Source: Congeria kusceri (lineage: Eukaryota; Mollusca; Bivalvia; Myida; Dreissenidae). From it: a DNA stretch of 64,000 bases. Each line of letters starts with the position of its first letter. The stretch's first letter is position 1. The notes beneath the pieces were generated by a model that ran no database searches, had not been told where the DNA came from, and worked only from the letters and a program-made list of their open reading frames with translations. Both the position numbers and the translations under genes were made by a program. Of this stretch, positions 24,958-38,068 are shown in pieces. The stretch is taken from assembly GCA_027627225.1 (NCBI GenBank), contig CM051033.1, positions 53,168,410-53,232,409 on the forward strand, read 5' to 3'.

Positions 24958-27900
24958 ACGTTTTCGTTTTATTTTAATGCTTTTGAGTATTCTTTACATT
25001 TGAATTATTTTGAACATGTTTTTAACACGATGATTGCAGTCTTATGTCGGTAGTATTTTTCCTATAATGCGTGGCAATCGGTTTTAGTAATAAACATTCC
25101 TGCGCCATATTGAATTACGATCAAATATGCTGTGGATTAGATCTAGTTAAGCAACTTAAATTGCTTTTTTTTACTCAAAGCATTATCATGACAGCGTGTT
25201 TAGAGTACGACAGTCTACTATGCTACTCAGTATATTCATAGACAACGCAGAATCCGTGTTTCTAAATGTATTTAAGTTTAAATACAATTGGATAATGTAG
25301 TCGTTGAATAATGGTCAGCTTTAAATCAAGAAGTTAACACACGCTGCTAGCTTTAAATATATTTATGATAGATGTACATATTGAAAGTGAAAGTTCGTTC
25401 AGTTCTCCGAAATTCTATTTCCAAAGAATTAGCGTGTGCTATGACGTAAACAATAGTTAACACAGTCACGACATTGTGTTTTCACAAGTAATTCAAGCTA
25501 ATTAAATTCGCAGATGCGCGTTAACATGTACAGCAACAAAAGATGTACTGTTATGAGTGTTCTGAAATTGAATACTTCTACGTATAAAGTGTTTTCTATA
25601 ATAATTATTCGGACTAAACAACACAATTACTTAAGGGTACAATGGATTCTTGTTATATTTTGGAATTAGAGAACGGGCAATACAACAATTATGTAAACAA
25701 AGGGATATTACTGTTCACAGCAACAGTAAACAACAAGTACAAGTGTAATATGCTGGGATGAATAAATTGCAAAGGATAAAATAAATACTTTGGATGCTGA
25801 AATTAAATTTTGACCAAGATGACGAGCTTCAATGCCTTGTGGGTAAAACTTGTACCCGCAAGGCATTGTATGTTCTAGTCTCCTTGGCTCAATACGACTG
25901 AGGAAAATCCAAGAGAAAATAAGAAGAAAGACACTTCAATATATTAGAGAGGTATTCTTAACAGTTGGTGTCATGAATCTTCACTACTTTTCTTTTTTGG
26001 TAAATCTATAGGATAAATGGTGACAAGACCTACAATTAAATATTGTTCAAATCAAATAAAATTAAAAAGGTAGTCCATCACTGTGAGTGATATAGGGATA
26101 TATATTTTATGAACCTTTTTATTTAGAACGCTGTTTTAGTGTTTATTGCATGTGTGTATATTTTGTTGCTTTTTTTTTCTTACAAATTGAACAAATAGAA
26201 CATTATAGTGAAACAATAAACCTAAGGGTAAAAAGCTAATTTTTACAAACGGAACAGATAATTCAGTACATGTAAGTGGACAACTCTTGATTGCCGTGTA
26301 AAATGGACTATGTTTGTTTTCATTTTGTCTATTAAAACTTTTTATTTATTTCATTTTTAAACATTTTTCTACTTATTTGCTAAACTGATATTTGTCAGAA
26401 TTTCAAAAAATAAACATAATGACCATTTTCAAGATAACAACTGCACGGGTAAAAGAATATTTGTGTGTATCGGTTACAGGATATAAGCTATCAAAGTATC
26501 GTTAATTACTAGTTTGACCCTGCGTCAGCTCTGATCCCACTTCCGTGGTAAACGTAATCCGATAAGATTGTTGACGGTATCATAAAGATGGCTTTCTGAA
26601 TATCCCGACTGTTATCAGGGATAATCGTGTCCCTTGTGGAGGGGTAACATTAATTAATCAAATAAGAAAGTTACTATATTCATTAATTTAATTTATATAA
26701 TCCGAGGAAAATTAATTTGGTTGTCAAAGTGAGCGTGAAAACTATGGATGATAAACAACAAGTCACTGAAGACGCTTCTTTATTAAACCTGAACAATAAA
26801 CAGTATCAATATACAACGGTTTATATAACAAACATTACCTCTCGAAATATCTATCAGGAAAATAAGGAATTCGCATGTCTACAGTTTTAGAAAAAGACAT
26901 GATTGTTTTATTAAACTTATATTATTTTGATGTTGACGTTTCTTTTAATGCAATTAACAAATATTTTAAAGGTAAATACAAAGCAATAATTAAATAAATA
27001 AAAACTAAATAGCGAAACAAAAACTTAAACATGATTGTTTTATTAAAACTGTACTATTTTGATGTTAGCATTTCTTTTAATTGATTTATTTTTTTTTAAA
27101 GATAAATACAAAGCAATTAAATATATAAAGGTCTATTGTTTTTGAGTATAAGACACCATTTATATACAATTTCGAGGAAAAACTTATTCAGCTGATTTTT
27201 GCAGCTTCATGCTGAATTATGGGTCATGTATTTAACTAAATAACGTTCAAATCAATTGATTTATGCACATACATATGTTTTATTTTTTCTTGTCAGAAAC
27301 CTATACCTAAACTTAATTTTATCTATTTAAGGAAGATTCTTGCGTCTTAACATTGCAATGTAACTTTTCAGTAATTTTCTGTTTACCTAGGGGCAATATT
27401 TTATGGTTCAAGATTCAAAATTCAACATATTTATGTCGTTACTTAAACATATACAAGTTTATCGTAACATGATCCAATGAAATAATATAATCATATTCAC
27501 ATGACAACTTCTAACATATGTACATATATACAGAGTTTATAATACTATTATATATAGAAAACCAAATAACATATAGTATTCCTAGTTCGCATAGAAAACA
27601 AAATTGTTAACATTTGAGAAAATTTTAACAAATGTGTTTTATTAAAGTATATGCCCACAGGAGGGACTTGTAGATTTTATGCGAAACAATAAGAAAAAAA
27701 ATACAAAAGAGATTTATGACTATATGTACAATATGTACACTAATATATGCACTGCAGAGAACAACTAATTATTGCACTTGTTGTTTGGTATTTATCATAC
27801 ATTTTCGTCTGTTAAAATCATGGTATGTATATTTACACATATTCAATATTGTTTTGTACCTGTTTGATTTAAATAGACTAATAAATTTGACCCCGTTAGG

Positions 27901-28004
27901 TTTAGTATAGTAATATTTACTTATATATATCTTCAGAATGTCACTATACATAGGGAGAATGCATATACAATGATATCAATTTTATTGCAAAAAGTGCAAT
28001 ATCT

Positions 28005-29480
28005 GTTACAATGTTCGATTCTGTTGTTGCCGTCACGGCCTGTTGTTATTTTTTAATTCGTTAGATGGCACTCTCAGTTCAGATAATGCAATACGATATC
28101 TTAATGGTACTTTATCCAGATAATATTCAAAGTCAAAATCAGTTTTAAACAATTTGTAGGTGCTCAGAGTTCGACTGTTATTAACAGCAGTATACCACGA
28201 CTGTTTAAATTGATCTAGCAGTCTTTGTTTAAAATCTAAATGAAAACAACTCTGATAAACTAAATAAGGGGTAACTCAAACATACGAAAAACCACTACTA
28301 TCTCGAAGAGATTTAACATTGGTCAACCAGTTAGATTTACCTTTCATGCAATCATCTAACAATGCTTGGTATAACTTCTTAATAATAATATTGTCGCTAT
28401 TTAATATTGTTAACCATTATTTAATTATGCGTGTGTGTCTAGTGACGTACATTGGATATCGACCAAGTTCTCCGTAAACAGCCATCGAACATGTAGATTG
28501 TTTTTCTTTCAGAACGTTTTGACAAAAACTGATCCTTCAAATGCGTGAAATAGTTGGCATATGATACTAGATTTTAGAAAGGCTGTTTTATATTGTTAAT
28601 AAGAGTATATAGAGCCTTTAGTCCTTTCCAAGAAATGGTTTCACATTTAAGTATGAAGCTAATTAAAATACAGTTCCTAAATAATTGAAATTGTGTTTCG
28701 TAAGGGATGTAATTGTAAAACCATTTTGTTTAGGCTTTAAAGGACTCCGTTTGCTAAATACTAAAACTTTACTTTTATCGGGGTTTACTTCAAGTCACCA
28801 TGTATGACAGTAATTTTGTAAAAGATTTAAACTGTGTTGCACGTCTAATGGAGTTTTCCCAAGGATGACCATATCATCTGAAAACATAATTAAAAAGAAT
28901 ATTGGGGACATTACTTCGCCTTGTTTTAAACCTATAGAGCATTCGAAGAATTCTGAATACGACTTACATCATTTTATGCATACGCGCACTTTCGAGTACA
29001 TATCTCTTATTACTCGTACAGTTTGTCCTATCAGACCAAGTTTAACTAATTTATACCATAAACCATTCCTATATATACTATCGAATGCCTTTTTAAAATC
29101 AATGAATGCACATGCTCATCTCCCATTTTTATTTAATATTTCACTTATTATTGCATTTAACACGAATATCCCATCTACTGTGGAACTTCTTTTTTTAAAC
29201 CAAATTGTGCATCACATTCTATATTATTATCGGCCGCCCATTTTGAAACACGTTTATTATTGATACCAGTGAATAGTTTGGAAAAGCAACTATTCAACGT
29301 ATTGCCTCTATAATTGTTAACATCCATGTGGTCATTTTTCTTTAAAATAGGTACGATAAGTGCATTCATCCATGAATCTGGATAGATACCCGAATTAAGG
29401 ATACCATTAAAAATATCGACTAAATGTGAAACTAAAATATCATATGATTCAATAAAGTATTCATTTAAGAGTTGTAAACA
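28005..29480 (-). pseudogene. Decayed LINE reverse transcriptase
   Basis: Read on the minus strand from 29480 down, broken frames give WMNALIVPILKKND, VNNYRGNTLNSCFSKLF, CAFIDFKKAFDSIYRNGLWY, CSIGLKQGEVMSPIFF, FSDDMVILGKT, LEVNPDKSKVLVFSKR and finally YGELGRYPMYV with a C-terminal tail to about 28005. These are the palm and finger motifs of a non-LTR reverse transcriptase in order. The stretch between SPIFF and the catalytic box is shortened by roughly 30 residues, the box itself is FSDD instead of FADD, and stops occur after VCIK and elsewhere. There is no endonuclease part, so it is 5' truncated and dead. A different family from the LINE at 47.8 kb. Confidence 0.85.
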
Positions 29481-30400
29481 TATTTATGTCATGTGAATCC
29501 ATTTTAATTTAACACATTATGGTCTTCCCTTAAGAGACACTTCGATGCTGTGAAGAATTATTATACAAAAAAAAACCAGCGACATTAAGAATAAATATTA
29601 TATGCGTATGCTTCAATGTTTCAGTCGCTTTGACTCTCGTCCTCAGCATCATATATTTGCCTCTTGTCATCGGAGTAAGGAGGGAGACATATGGAGATAA
29701 AACATATTGCACCGGTGCAATTGACATCATTGGTTGGGCCTTGTACATGTCATACCATATAGTATAATAGTTACCTGCAATATTTTCATTCTCATCAAGT
29801 TTTACAAGCGAATAAATGAATACACGACACCCGCTTAGAACAATGTCTAAAAACATCCAAGATAACTACAATAGGTGCAATTGTTTGTGTATTGCGCCAA
29901 TTTGTGTGTTCGTTATGCAACAGTGGATTGCAGATGTAAGAGTGGATGATTTTGAAGTTGACAAGACGGTTTCACTATATGCACGTATTTAAACAATGAA
30001 GTGAACATTGTACTATATTGTCTGATAGCGTCCGGATTTAGGAATGACCTTATATGCATGTTGAAAATGTGTTGATGTACATAAACAAACTCTAGGCAGA
30101 GATTGCCTGTGGGAGAGAATTATCATGCACTACAAGTCACGTGCTACTAGAGCTGTATTGTTGTGTCATCTATTCCTCACCAAACAACTATTTTACAACA
30201 TTACCGTTTGAAGGAAAACATTTAAATATGTTTTTTTTTTTAAATCTTGAAACGCCTTTTCATTTACTGCAATTTGGTTAGAGATTTCTTTATAATTAAA
30301 GACGATTCAATAGGATTTTTTCTGCGCATCTTTTCGCGGATAAGTTGAGGTAATGGAACTCTTCATAAAGGAGAACATTAGCATTAGTTCGGATGTCACT
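29481..30400. other. Spacer between LINE and Mutator relic
   Basis: A 108-codon minus-strand frame at 29530-29856 has no recognisable domain. Nothing else is seen. Confidence 0.4.
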
Positions 30401-30414
30401 ATTACGTTCATGAA

Positions 30415-33400
30415 TGGATAACAAAATGTCAAATCAGTGTTGTCTGAGTGGTAAATTCACAAGAAACTAAAAAATTGATTATGTAGTAAGAGTAAATCCA
30501 TCCTATACATCGTTCTCCAAAACCACAAACACTGACGTTGATGAAAACAACAATATCAACAATGAAGTTGATCTTTCTCCACCCACTGCATTAACTGTTT
30601 CGTAAGTGGAAAAACGTAGTACCAATTGTAAAATGTGTTTATACTTATAGATGTATGACCATAATGTTCGTGTATCAGAATATGTTTATGATTTAAAACT
30701 TTAACCCGAAAGTAAATTATACATATTGTTTTCTAGTGTAATGTCTAATTAATTGTTGAATACTAGTTTAATCATTTTGTAAGCAATATTGAAACAATTC
30801 TGATTATAAACATTATTGTATATGTAATATTTAGTTTATTTATTTAAACAGACAAGCAAATACGCATATATTTTAATATGTCACATAACCAGATCAGTCC
30901 TCTGAATCAAGTTCACAATAGCTGGACAATGAATCGTGGAGAACAGGCCGAAGAATTGTGGATCTTGGTCATTTGGCTAAACAAATGCATTGAACCGATT
31001 TTGGCCAACCTTTGCACTTAAAAAATATTTTGCATGAACCCCGACGCGGGTTTGGTTCTAACCTAATGTTGGACTGTGAATGTGATGTGGAATTGCAACT
31101 GAATTTACCACTGGAAAAGATCATATAGTCAGCACCCGCGGACCGACTATACTTGACATAAACACAAAAGCTGCTTTAGGTATGTTTAATTTTGTGTACA
31201 TATTTATTTACAGTGATTTGCATAGTTGAAATGTATTTTATATAAAAAAATCTTTATAAAAATAGCATTGAACTTGAATTACTTCCATATTATATGAAAT
31301 TAAAAAAATATATCAATAAAAGCAATTATATAACAGTCCATATAACTAATAAATTATCCTAAATGTACTAATGTTCCAGAGTCTTGTTGGTGATAAGTAT
31401 AACTGAACCCCTATAGTGCATAGCAATAGTGTGTCTAGCTTTAAGTAGTTCACTATTATTGGGTGTGTGGTTGTATACATATAGTGCTTTCCTTGCTAAT
31501 AAGTTATTAAACTCTTTAGTCCAGATAATTGTTATATTTAGTTTCTCGAACGTTTTTAGAAAACCTTCCGGTTGGACAGCAGAATAAAATAAAAAATAAA
31601 AATTAAATTATATTATAAATTATAAAATACTGTTTTTGTTTCTCAATACACTTGACAATAACACTAATACTTCAATGCAATGTTTGCAATCAACACTATT
31701 TATGTTGAGTTAATACATTATAACTGTGTTTTGAATTCTATTTATATCCATAAAAAATATCTCATCAACGACAAATGAGTTGGAAGATCTGAGAAAGTAA
31801 AATTAAGATATTCTGGTCTTAGCAACATAGCCTCTGTACCTGTAGTATTTATATACTCCATCACTATAAACTTCACTTATTTGTTGTTCTTTTTAAGTAT
31901 GTAACTCACAATATCTTCTGTGATGCATGTTTCCCATTCACAATTTGTCTCAAATAATCTATAAATTCCTTTCTTGGCTGTTCATAATTAGTATCAACTT
32001 ATTATTCATCACATTAAACATTATAGAACCACAAATACTTCTTGTCTTATTGTTATGTGACTTTTAAATGTAGTAATCACATTTTTTTAAATATTAAATA
32101 TATTATAAATGAATGTTAAATAATGTTAAATACTTATGTTGCCCTTCATTCTATTTATTAGATTTTAATTTGTTAAAATGTGATTTGTATTTACAGGAAT
32201 GATACACAATGGTTCTGGACACACCCAAGTTTCCAGTTTTATTTCAGCACTGGACACTTAGGGGTTGCACCACACAACCATGAATAACGGGAGACAGAGG
32301 TTGAGCCATATATGTAAGCTGTTGCCATACTCTCGTTTACTGATGACATAGCTTCAGAAATTAAGCTACAAACTAAAAGGGGGTACTTCATCTTTTATAA
32401 CTCATATTTTTGAAGTTGAAAACCATTTATATGACTGCATTATAGGATATGATACTTAAAAGTACAATTAATTGCAGCACATATCAAAATGTTGGCTTAA
32501 CGAGACAAGATTAGTAAACATAATAACAATGGGCTTGATACATGCAAACATATATATGCATGTTTAGATATATACACGCTCGGCAAGAAACTCCTCTTAG
32601 CTCGACATCCCAGTAAATCAAATTTATGGTGTTGGTATGGTGTTGTGTTTTAAAAGCTTTCACTGTATCACTATAGTTATGACATAAATGCCTTAAACAA
32701 AACATAGTGTGTAAATAAACCATTTATTTTCAGAGAGGGTAACACCGTCGATAGGAGGTAAAATGATCGACCATCAGGCTAGTTTAAATATGATATGGGC
32801 TGGCAGAAGCGTGGTTCAGGCAGTAAATCTGGAATAGGTACAAATATACGGTATAGGTCGGGTAACATTTTTGCATATGGCATAAAACAAAAGGACTCCG
32901 GAAGTGTGCATTACATACCAATAAAGACCAGGTACCTCCAGTACATGACTGTCATAAAACTGGACAGGTTCCTCAAAGGTCGTGGAGGCAAATGTTGCAG
33001 TCAACTGTTTTATGGAAGTTAAAAAGGAAAACATTAATGTTGATGTCTTGGTAATAGATGACGGTTGTACAACAATGGCCAGAATTAAGGAGAATATCCC
33101 GCATCGTGTAATTAAACGGAGCGTCATTAACTACACATACGATATCATGGAAATAGCTTATATAGTCTTTAAAAAAAGCTAAACAGTGTTTCCAATAGAT
33201 GTGTTCAATGTTTGCAAACATGTTTTGCATATGCAGTCGCACAGAATAAAAACAATCCCGAAAGACTGAAAACAACACTCAAACAGATTGTAACGCATGC
33301 TCTCTGCAATCATGACAACTGCGACCCACTTTGGTGTGGATTGCGACACAATCCAGAAACGTGCAAACAAAAGTCTCTGCCATATGGTCGTGATCAGTGT

Positions 33401-33720
33401 GGGGAGGAACTAAAAACTGACTTAAAAATTGTATTTCAGCCATTCATCAATAATGTTGACAAAATTTCTCCAGGTGCATCAACAAGAGATGTTGAATCCT
33501 TGAACAATGTAGTTTTTTTCAAAAGCTCCAAAACGAGTACACTATTCATCGACAAGCAGTCTAAACGATCGTGTAAACTGTGTTGTCGCTGAGAAAAACG
33601 TTGGCTCAGGATATGTAAATGAAGTAAACAATTTGGTTGGACATTCTCCGGACATTGTTTTTTTTAGAAACATGCAGCACAAAAGGACAAAACCAGAAAA
33701 AGGATTCTGACTTACTAAAA
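30415..33720 (+). pseudogene. Mutator-like transposase-domain gene, decayed, with introns
   Basis: Pieces in order resemble the Mutator-like transposase domain proteins that are multicopy in bivalves. A leader exon ends VDLSPPTALTVS before GTAAGT (30602). Next comes DNESWRTGRRIVDLGHLAKQ (about 30930), and later TILDINTKAALG ending at a GTATGT donor (31180). Acceptor ttacag (32196) is followed by MIHNGSGHTQVSSFISALDT, and the two exons join in phase 1. Then follow YDMGWQKRGSGSK (about 32790), VLVIDDGCTTMARIKENIP (about 33050), CFAYAVAQNKNNPERLK with ALCNHDNCDPLWCGLRHNPE (33230-33360) and STRDVESLNN (about 33485). Stops and frame shifts separate them, so it cannot make a full protein. Known members carry an RNase H-like fold that cuts and pastes DNA. 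Family call from recall, fairly sure. Confidence 0.75.
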
Positions 33721-33879
33721 CACCAGATCTTTCAAAAAAAGAAAAATTGAAAGAAAATTGTATAAATCTGCTTTAACGGCACACATTGAACTACGTGAAA
33801 ACATTATGTACAAATCCGTTGTTGATCTTACGAGTGCAGCAACAGACGTTCCTCCACCTTTTATAAGTCCTGTCCTTAA

Positions 33880-34675
33880 CAAAATGGAGATTTCTGAAAA
33901 CTATTCAGCTGTATTTTATGCCATATAAACCAATTCACTAAGCAAGCAGTGTGACATAATCCAAATTGCAGCTGCTTCAGAAAGAGACATATTTACCAAG
34001 TACATGTTGCCATTGGATTCAATTGCACCACGAGCGTCTGCAGTTACAGGGTAACGAATGTATGGAAATATATTATATTATAATAAAAATCACGTAAAGA
34101 CAGTTTCGTTCAAAGAAGCATTAGAACCTGTTTTAGCTTTGCTGGATGCAAAACAAAACTTTTATTTTGCTAGGGCATAATATCAAAATATTTGATTTTG
34201 CCCGTATTATCCGGGCATTTGACAAGTGCCTACTCCTGACACCTTTACTGAAAATGCTGCTTGGTATTTCAGATACACTTCCTATGTTGAAAGCGACATA
34301 TCCAAATATGGAAAAGTACACATAAGAATACCTTGTGGGTCAAATTTTGAACAAGCAATACTTGTTATGTAATGCAGAGCCTGCAGGAACCCGTCAGTTA
34401 TACTCAATCATCTCAAGAAGTCCTTGTACTTCACTGTGTGTCTACAGCATCAATGACATTAAGACAGATGAAAAATTGTTATCTGCTTGGTGCGCCTCAA
34501 AAACAACAACCATACATATGGGTTTGAACATTGCTGGAAGTGGTCTCGGCTTGAACATTTGAAAACTGCATACGATCGTGGTAGTCTGGAAAAGGTGCTG
34601 TATGAAAAGCATTCGGGAAAACCAAGAGTAACATCAGTTAAGAGGATAATTAACAATATTTTTAATTATGTATAA
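33880..34675 (+). pseudogene. DEDDh exonuclease-like segment downstream of the Mutator relic
   Basis: Frames give YSAVFYAI then a stop then TNSLSKQCDIIQIAAASE, aligning with the Exo I motif (FxDxET) but with the catalytic Asp as Ala and the Glu codon as TAA. Next are LGHNIKIFDFARIIRAFDK, the Exo II motif with N and FD kept, and CNAEPAGTRQLYSII, a decayed Exo III (HNAxxD). The tail runs to TSVKRIINNIFNYV and a TAA at 34673. The segment follows the transposase in the same orientation with no other gene between, so both may be one former polyprotein. Dead by sequence. The alternative is an adjacent, separate exonuclease gene. Confidence 0.6.
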
Positions 34676-34679
34676 AATA

Positions 34680-35670
34680 AAAAATAGGATTATTCACGGA
34701 ACAGTTTTTTTTCTATTATCTAAAAAGTGATTATTTCACTCCAAATGTATTTTTTCGCATGAAATTGAATATTTATTTGTTCACAATGTGACATATATTT
34801 TATTAAAATGACCTAATACAACAAATACATTGCAGTCGTTTATGAGCAATCAGGCATGAATAATGAGCAGCACTTCTGTTTTTGCTGACATAGGAAGAAA
34901 ACAATATTTACAAAATACGCATCGACGGGTAGGTTATATACATGCATTAAAAAAAAATATATATTTGGTGACCCCCATTTTTTATTCTCTTAATGGATTG
35001 GGCATTGATTATCTACAAAATATGTAAATATGAAAAAAACATTAAGGGAGGAAATAAAATGTAGAAAACGTCTTTAAAAAGAGGATGTTGTAGACTAGTT
35101 CACTTGTTGGCACGACCTGGCAAATGAGACTGATGAACACGCTATCACCAAAATACCGTAGTGCTTGATTATTGATTATTATAAAATCATTGTTTTATAT
35201 TTTAATTGAGGTTGGCTTTATATTTCTTAACTCGTTACAAACTTTTGATTTCTTCACAGATTAACTGTTATTTTGGTCCTTTTGAAAACGTACAATACAT
35301 GACGGAATTGAGCGTACATATGCTAATACATATAAAAGAATGTTATCTGAAAATAAGCTATATCATGTTCAGTTAATCTAAAACAATTACATCCCTCTGT
35401 AAAGTACATATACGTTTCACATATACAGATACATATCGATGTTGTGCGTGTGTGTGTGTGTATGTTGAATTGAAAGTAGTTACAAACCAATGCATTTAAG
35501 TTTTATTGGTGTAAAATCAAGTCATATAATGTGTAATCTTTGCAAAACCTAATATGTATTCATTATACAATTACATGTATTTAATGAGACTGTTATGTAC
35601 ATTTTGCACACAATTTGACAAATAAACACAAAACGTGTGCTTTTTAAACTTATATAATGCCCATTTAAGC
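34680..35670. other. AT-rich spacer with a short GT repeat
   Basis: A (GT)n tract lies at about 35444-35464. No gene is seen. Confidence 0.5.
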
Positions 35671-35672
35671 CA

Positions 35673-35968
35673 GGCCGGCTAGCTCAGTTTGTAGAGCGCT
35701 GGACTCCAAATCCGAGGATCACGGGTCGGTTCCCAGCCCGGCCACATAACTTGTGTGCGGATTGGTCATGACATTATTTATACGGCCATTCTTCCCCTAC
35801 CTCTGATTCAAGTAGGGCAGTTGTCAGTTACTGGCATACGTATGTGCACTTAGTACTGGTAAACCAGCTTACTCAGGACAAGTGTGAGTAGGTTAACTGA
35901 CCGCCGTTATATGACTGAAATACTGTTGAATACGGCGAAAAATCCAAACAAACCAACAAACAAACACA
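35673..35968 (+). mobile_element. tRNA-derived SINE
   Basis: The head (35673-35745) is tRNA-like: ggccggctagctcag (A box), a CCA anticodon in ggactccaaatcc, a disturbed T arm around cgggtcggttccc, and ggcc closing the acceptor stem. A body of about 200 bases follows (tacctctgattcaagtaggg, taactgaccgccgttatatg, gactgaaatactgttga) and ends in an A-rich aaacaaaccaacaaacaaac tail. The B box has lost a base, so this is not a working tRNA gene. Bodies of this kind are common in molluscan SINEs. Its reading frames are not genes. Confidence 0.85.
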
Positions 35969-37139
35969 TTGAAAAAAGGTCCAATACAGACATAAATGCT
36001 GTTTATCCAGGGCGTCTTAAGAACATTGTTGTCAGTAATATTAATAATCATAATATTCATAATACATACACGCAGCAGCACAAATGTACAGATAATTCGT
36101 CGTAGAGTTGTAGTATAAGTATTGTTAGACTAGTAGAAGAATTATATTTAGTACATTGCATCAATTTATTATTTCTGTTTTAATTGTCTTTTAGTTTGCA
36201 ATGCATGAGCCACTATTACATATATCTGTTTTATAATTAGCATTGGGGTAACACACTTTCGTCTACAATTTTCTTTTATATGTACACACGCAGATGTTTT
36301 ATGAAAACATTGTTTCATTTCTGCTTTATGCTTATATATTGCGGTCATCTAGAATGCGTCAAATATAATGTGATCACGAACATTGTTAGTGTTAATCTTT
36401 CGATAATTGCTGTAAGTAATATTAGGATTTAAAAGCATGATCCGATTGTTAAACATATTGTAACGTGGTGGTGCGGTTAGTAGGAACCGTCGTCGTTTTC
36501 GTCGTCGGCGGATAACAAAGTACAATGGAAAATTATCATCGTATTAAACATTTAAGTTTATTAGACGTTGTTAAACGGCATAGATCTTTAAAATATATGA
36601 TATACATTAGTGTACATACTTTTTGGGGATTTTCATCATTCGTGTTTCAAAATATATAAGACATTAAAGATACGTACGCTTGATAAGATTCCTTACTTAT
36701 AAATGTTAGTTCCATGTATGTACGTACGCTGGCCGTGATGGAAAGACAAGACAAGAACGCAACATTCCCTGCTTTTTATTGTTCCGCCAGAGAACGTCTA
36801 AAAATACTTGCGTAATATTCAATCAGCCAATCACAATGCATATTCCGGATCCTCTATCAATAGTAGACATAAATAAATCCATATAAAATACAATAATATC
36901 ATGTAGATGTAAGACAACAAGAACCCTTCTTCACATGAATTCTTAATAAGCTATACATTAAACACTTAGTTCAAAGTAACCTCAAAACTATATGGCATCA
37001 TACTAATGCTCAAAACAATACCGAAACATATGTAGGTATATGCTCTTGGAAAAAATGCACATGGAGCACAACATTTCATGAACAAATTTGTTTACAATTG
37101 GGATAATTATGAGAACTTTTGAACATAGTAATAATATAT
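35969..37139. other. Intergenic sequence, no feature seen
   Basis: Only chance frames. Confidence 0.5.
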
Positions 37140-37530
37140 CGCAAAATGGTCTATGACCATGCATCAAAAGTAAACAAGATGGCCAAACCCCAAATGACCC
37201 AGTTTTAACCACGTCCGAGATATCATAGGGACACTTGTTTGAAGCAAGTTTCATGACGATTGGGCTATACATTTGGCCCACAGAGTTTTCACAAGCTTTT
37301 TCTCAAATTTGACCTGGTGACATAGTTGTTCACCCCACGTGACCCGGTTTCAAACTCCTCCGATATATAATTGGCTCAAATGGCGTGTTGATGAAGATTG
37401 GGCTACAAACGAGTATTCACAAGCTTTGAACAGTTTTAAGTACACCCAGATAAGGAAAACAGCCCCGCCCCTGGTGGCAATGTTTTTCAACGGAGCGGAA
37501 ACATTTTGGAACTAGACCGACCTCACAGGG
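37140..37530 (+). mobile_element. Fragment of the 'gacctagtgacc / ttcacaagc' bivalve repeat
   Basis: Blocks ccaaatgacccagttttaac, gtccgagatatcat, aagtttcatgacgattgggc and ttttcacaagctttttctc occur twice in degenerate form and match the larger element at 59.1-60.5 kb. It lacks both ends. Confidence 0.7.
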
Positions 37531-37799
37531 TGAATTTTAAATAAAGTTTAATAAATGCATATTATTATCAAATTATTATGTTTGTTCTTATATGGACCCT
37601 AAAATATATATTATACAATTAAATGGAATACACATTTTTATAGAAGGTGAGCGTTAAGTTTATATTATGTTAAATAGTTATAATTACATTTATTTGTGTT
37701 TACATATATAATACTATTACAAACCTTGTTGTCATGTGACTATAATTACATGTATTTAATTTGAATCACAAAGCTTTGAGTTTAAATTATACTTCCAAG

Positions 37800-37939
37800 T
37801 GTGTGTGATTAATTCTGGGTATAATGTGAGGTTTGGCATGCCTTTTAAACTGTTTAAACCCTCAATGGTTTGCATTAACCGTTCCAAGGCGGTGACCCCA
37901 GTTTGAATCATTAATATATGTAGCGTTGTGTTGTGCGTC
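37800..37939 (+). repeat. Dispersed repeat R37, copy 1
   Basis: The blocks tttaaactgtttaaaccctc, aatggtttgcattaaccgtt and ccaaggcggtgaccccagtt match 42245-42440. In both places the block is followed by an attggtcac unit. No coding. Confidence 0.7.
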
Positions 37940-38068
37940 ATGTTTTGTACAGGTAATTGGTCACGTGTTCTCTACAGGCAATTGGTCACATGTTTTGTAC
38001 AGGCAAATGGTCACGTGTTTTGTACAGGCAATTGGTCACGTGTTTTGTACAGGCAATAGGTCACGTGC
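37940..38068 (+). repeat. 25-bp tandem array carrying CACGTG E-boxes
   Basis: Five units of tgttttgtacaggcaattgg plus tcacg follow at exactly 25 bases. CACGTG is found at 37962, 38012, 38037 and 38062; the second unit has CACATG at 37987. The related repeat at 42.4 kb has a single unit (caattggtcacttg), so the array grew here. Confidence 0.9.

Larger units (their letters stand above)
19552..27768 (+). repeat. Segmental tandem duplication, copy B (about 8.2 kb)
   Basis: Second copy of 11081-19551. It starts inside module M1 and ends at atgcactgcagagaacaact, after which 27769 onward is unique. A segment at about 22661-22905 has no match in copy A. Very similar throughout, so the event is recent on the scale of this genome's repeats. 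Confidence 0.93.

Noticed and set aside
24774..25053. Mirror-image frames on both strands at 24.8 kb
   Set aside because: Produced by the long palindrome of the foldback hairpin.
29530..29856. 108-codon minus-strand frame next to the dead LINE
   Set aside because: No recognisable motif, no splice or start context, and it sits among relics; a chance frame is as likely as an exon.
35673..35745. A working tRNA-Trp(CCA) gene
   Set aside because: The T arm lacks a base and pairs badly, and a SINE body with an A-rich tail follows.
37940..38068. CRISPR array
   Set aside because: The units are contiguous 25-base tandem repeats without unique spacers, and the genome is eukaryotic.
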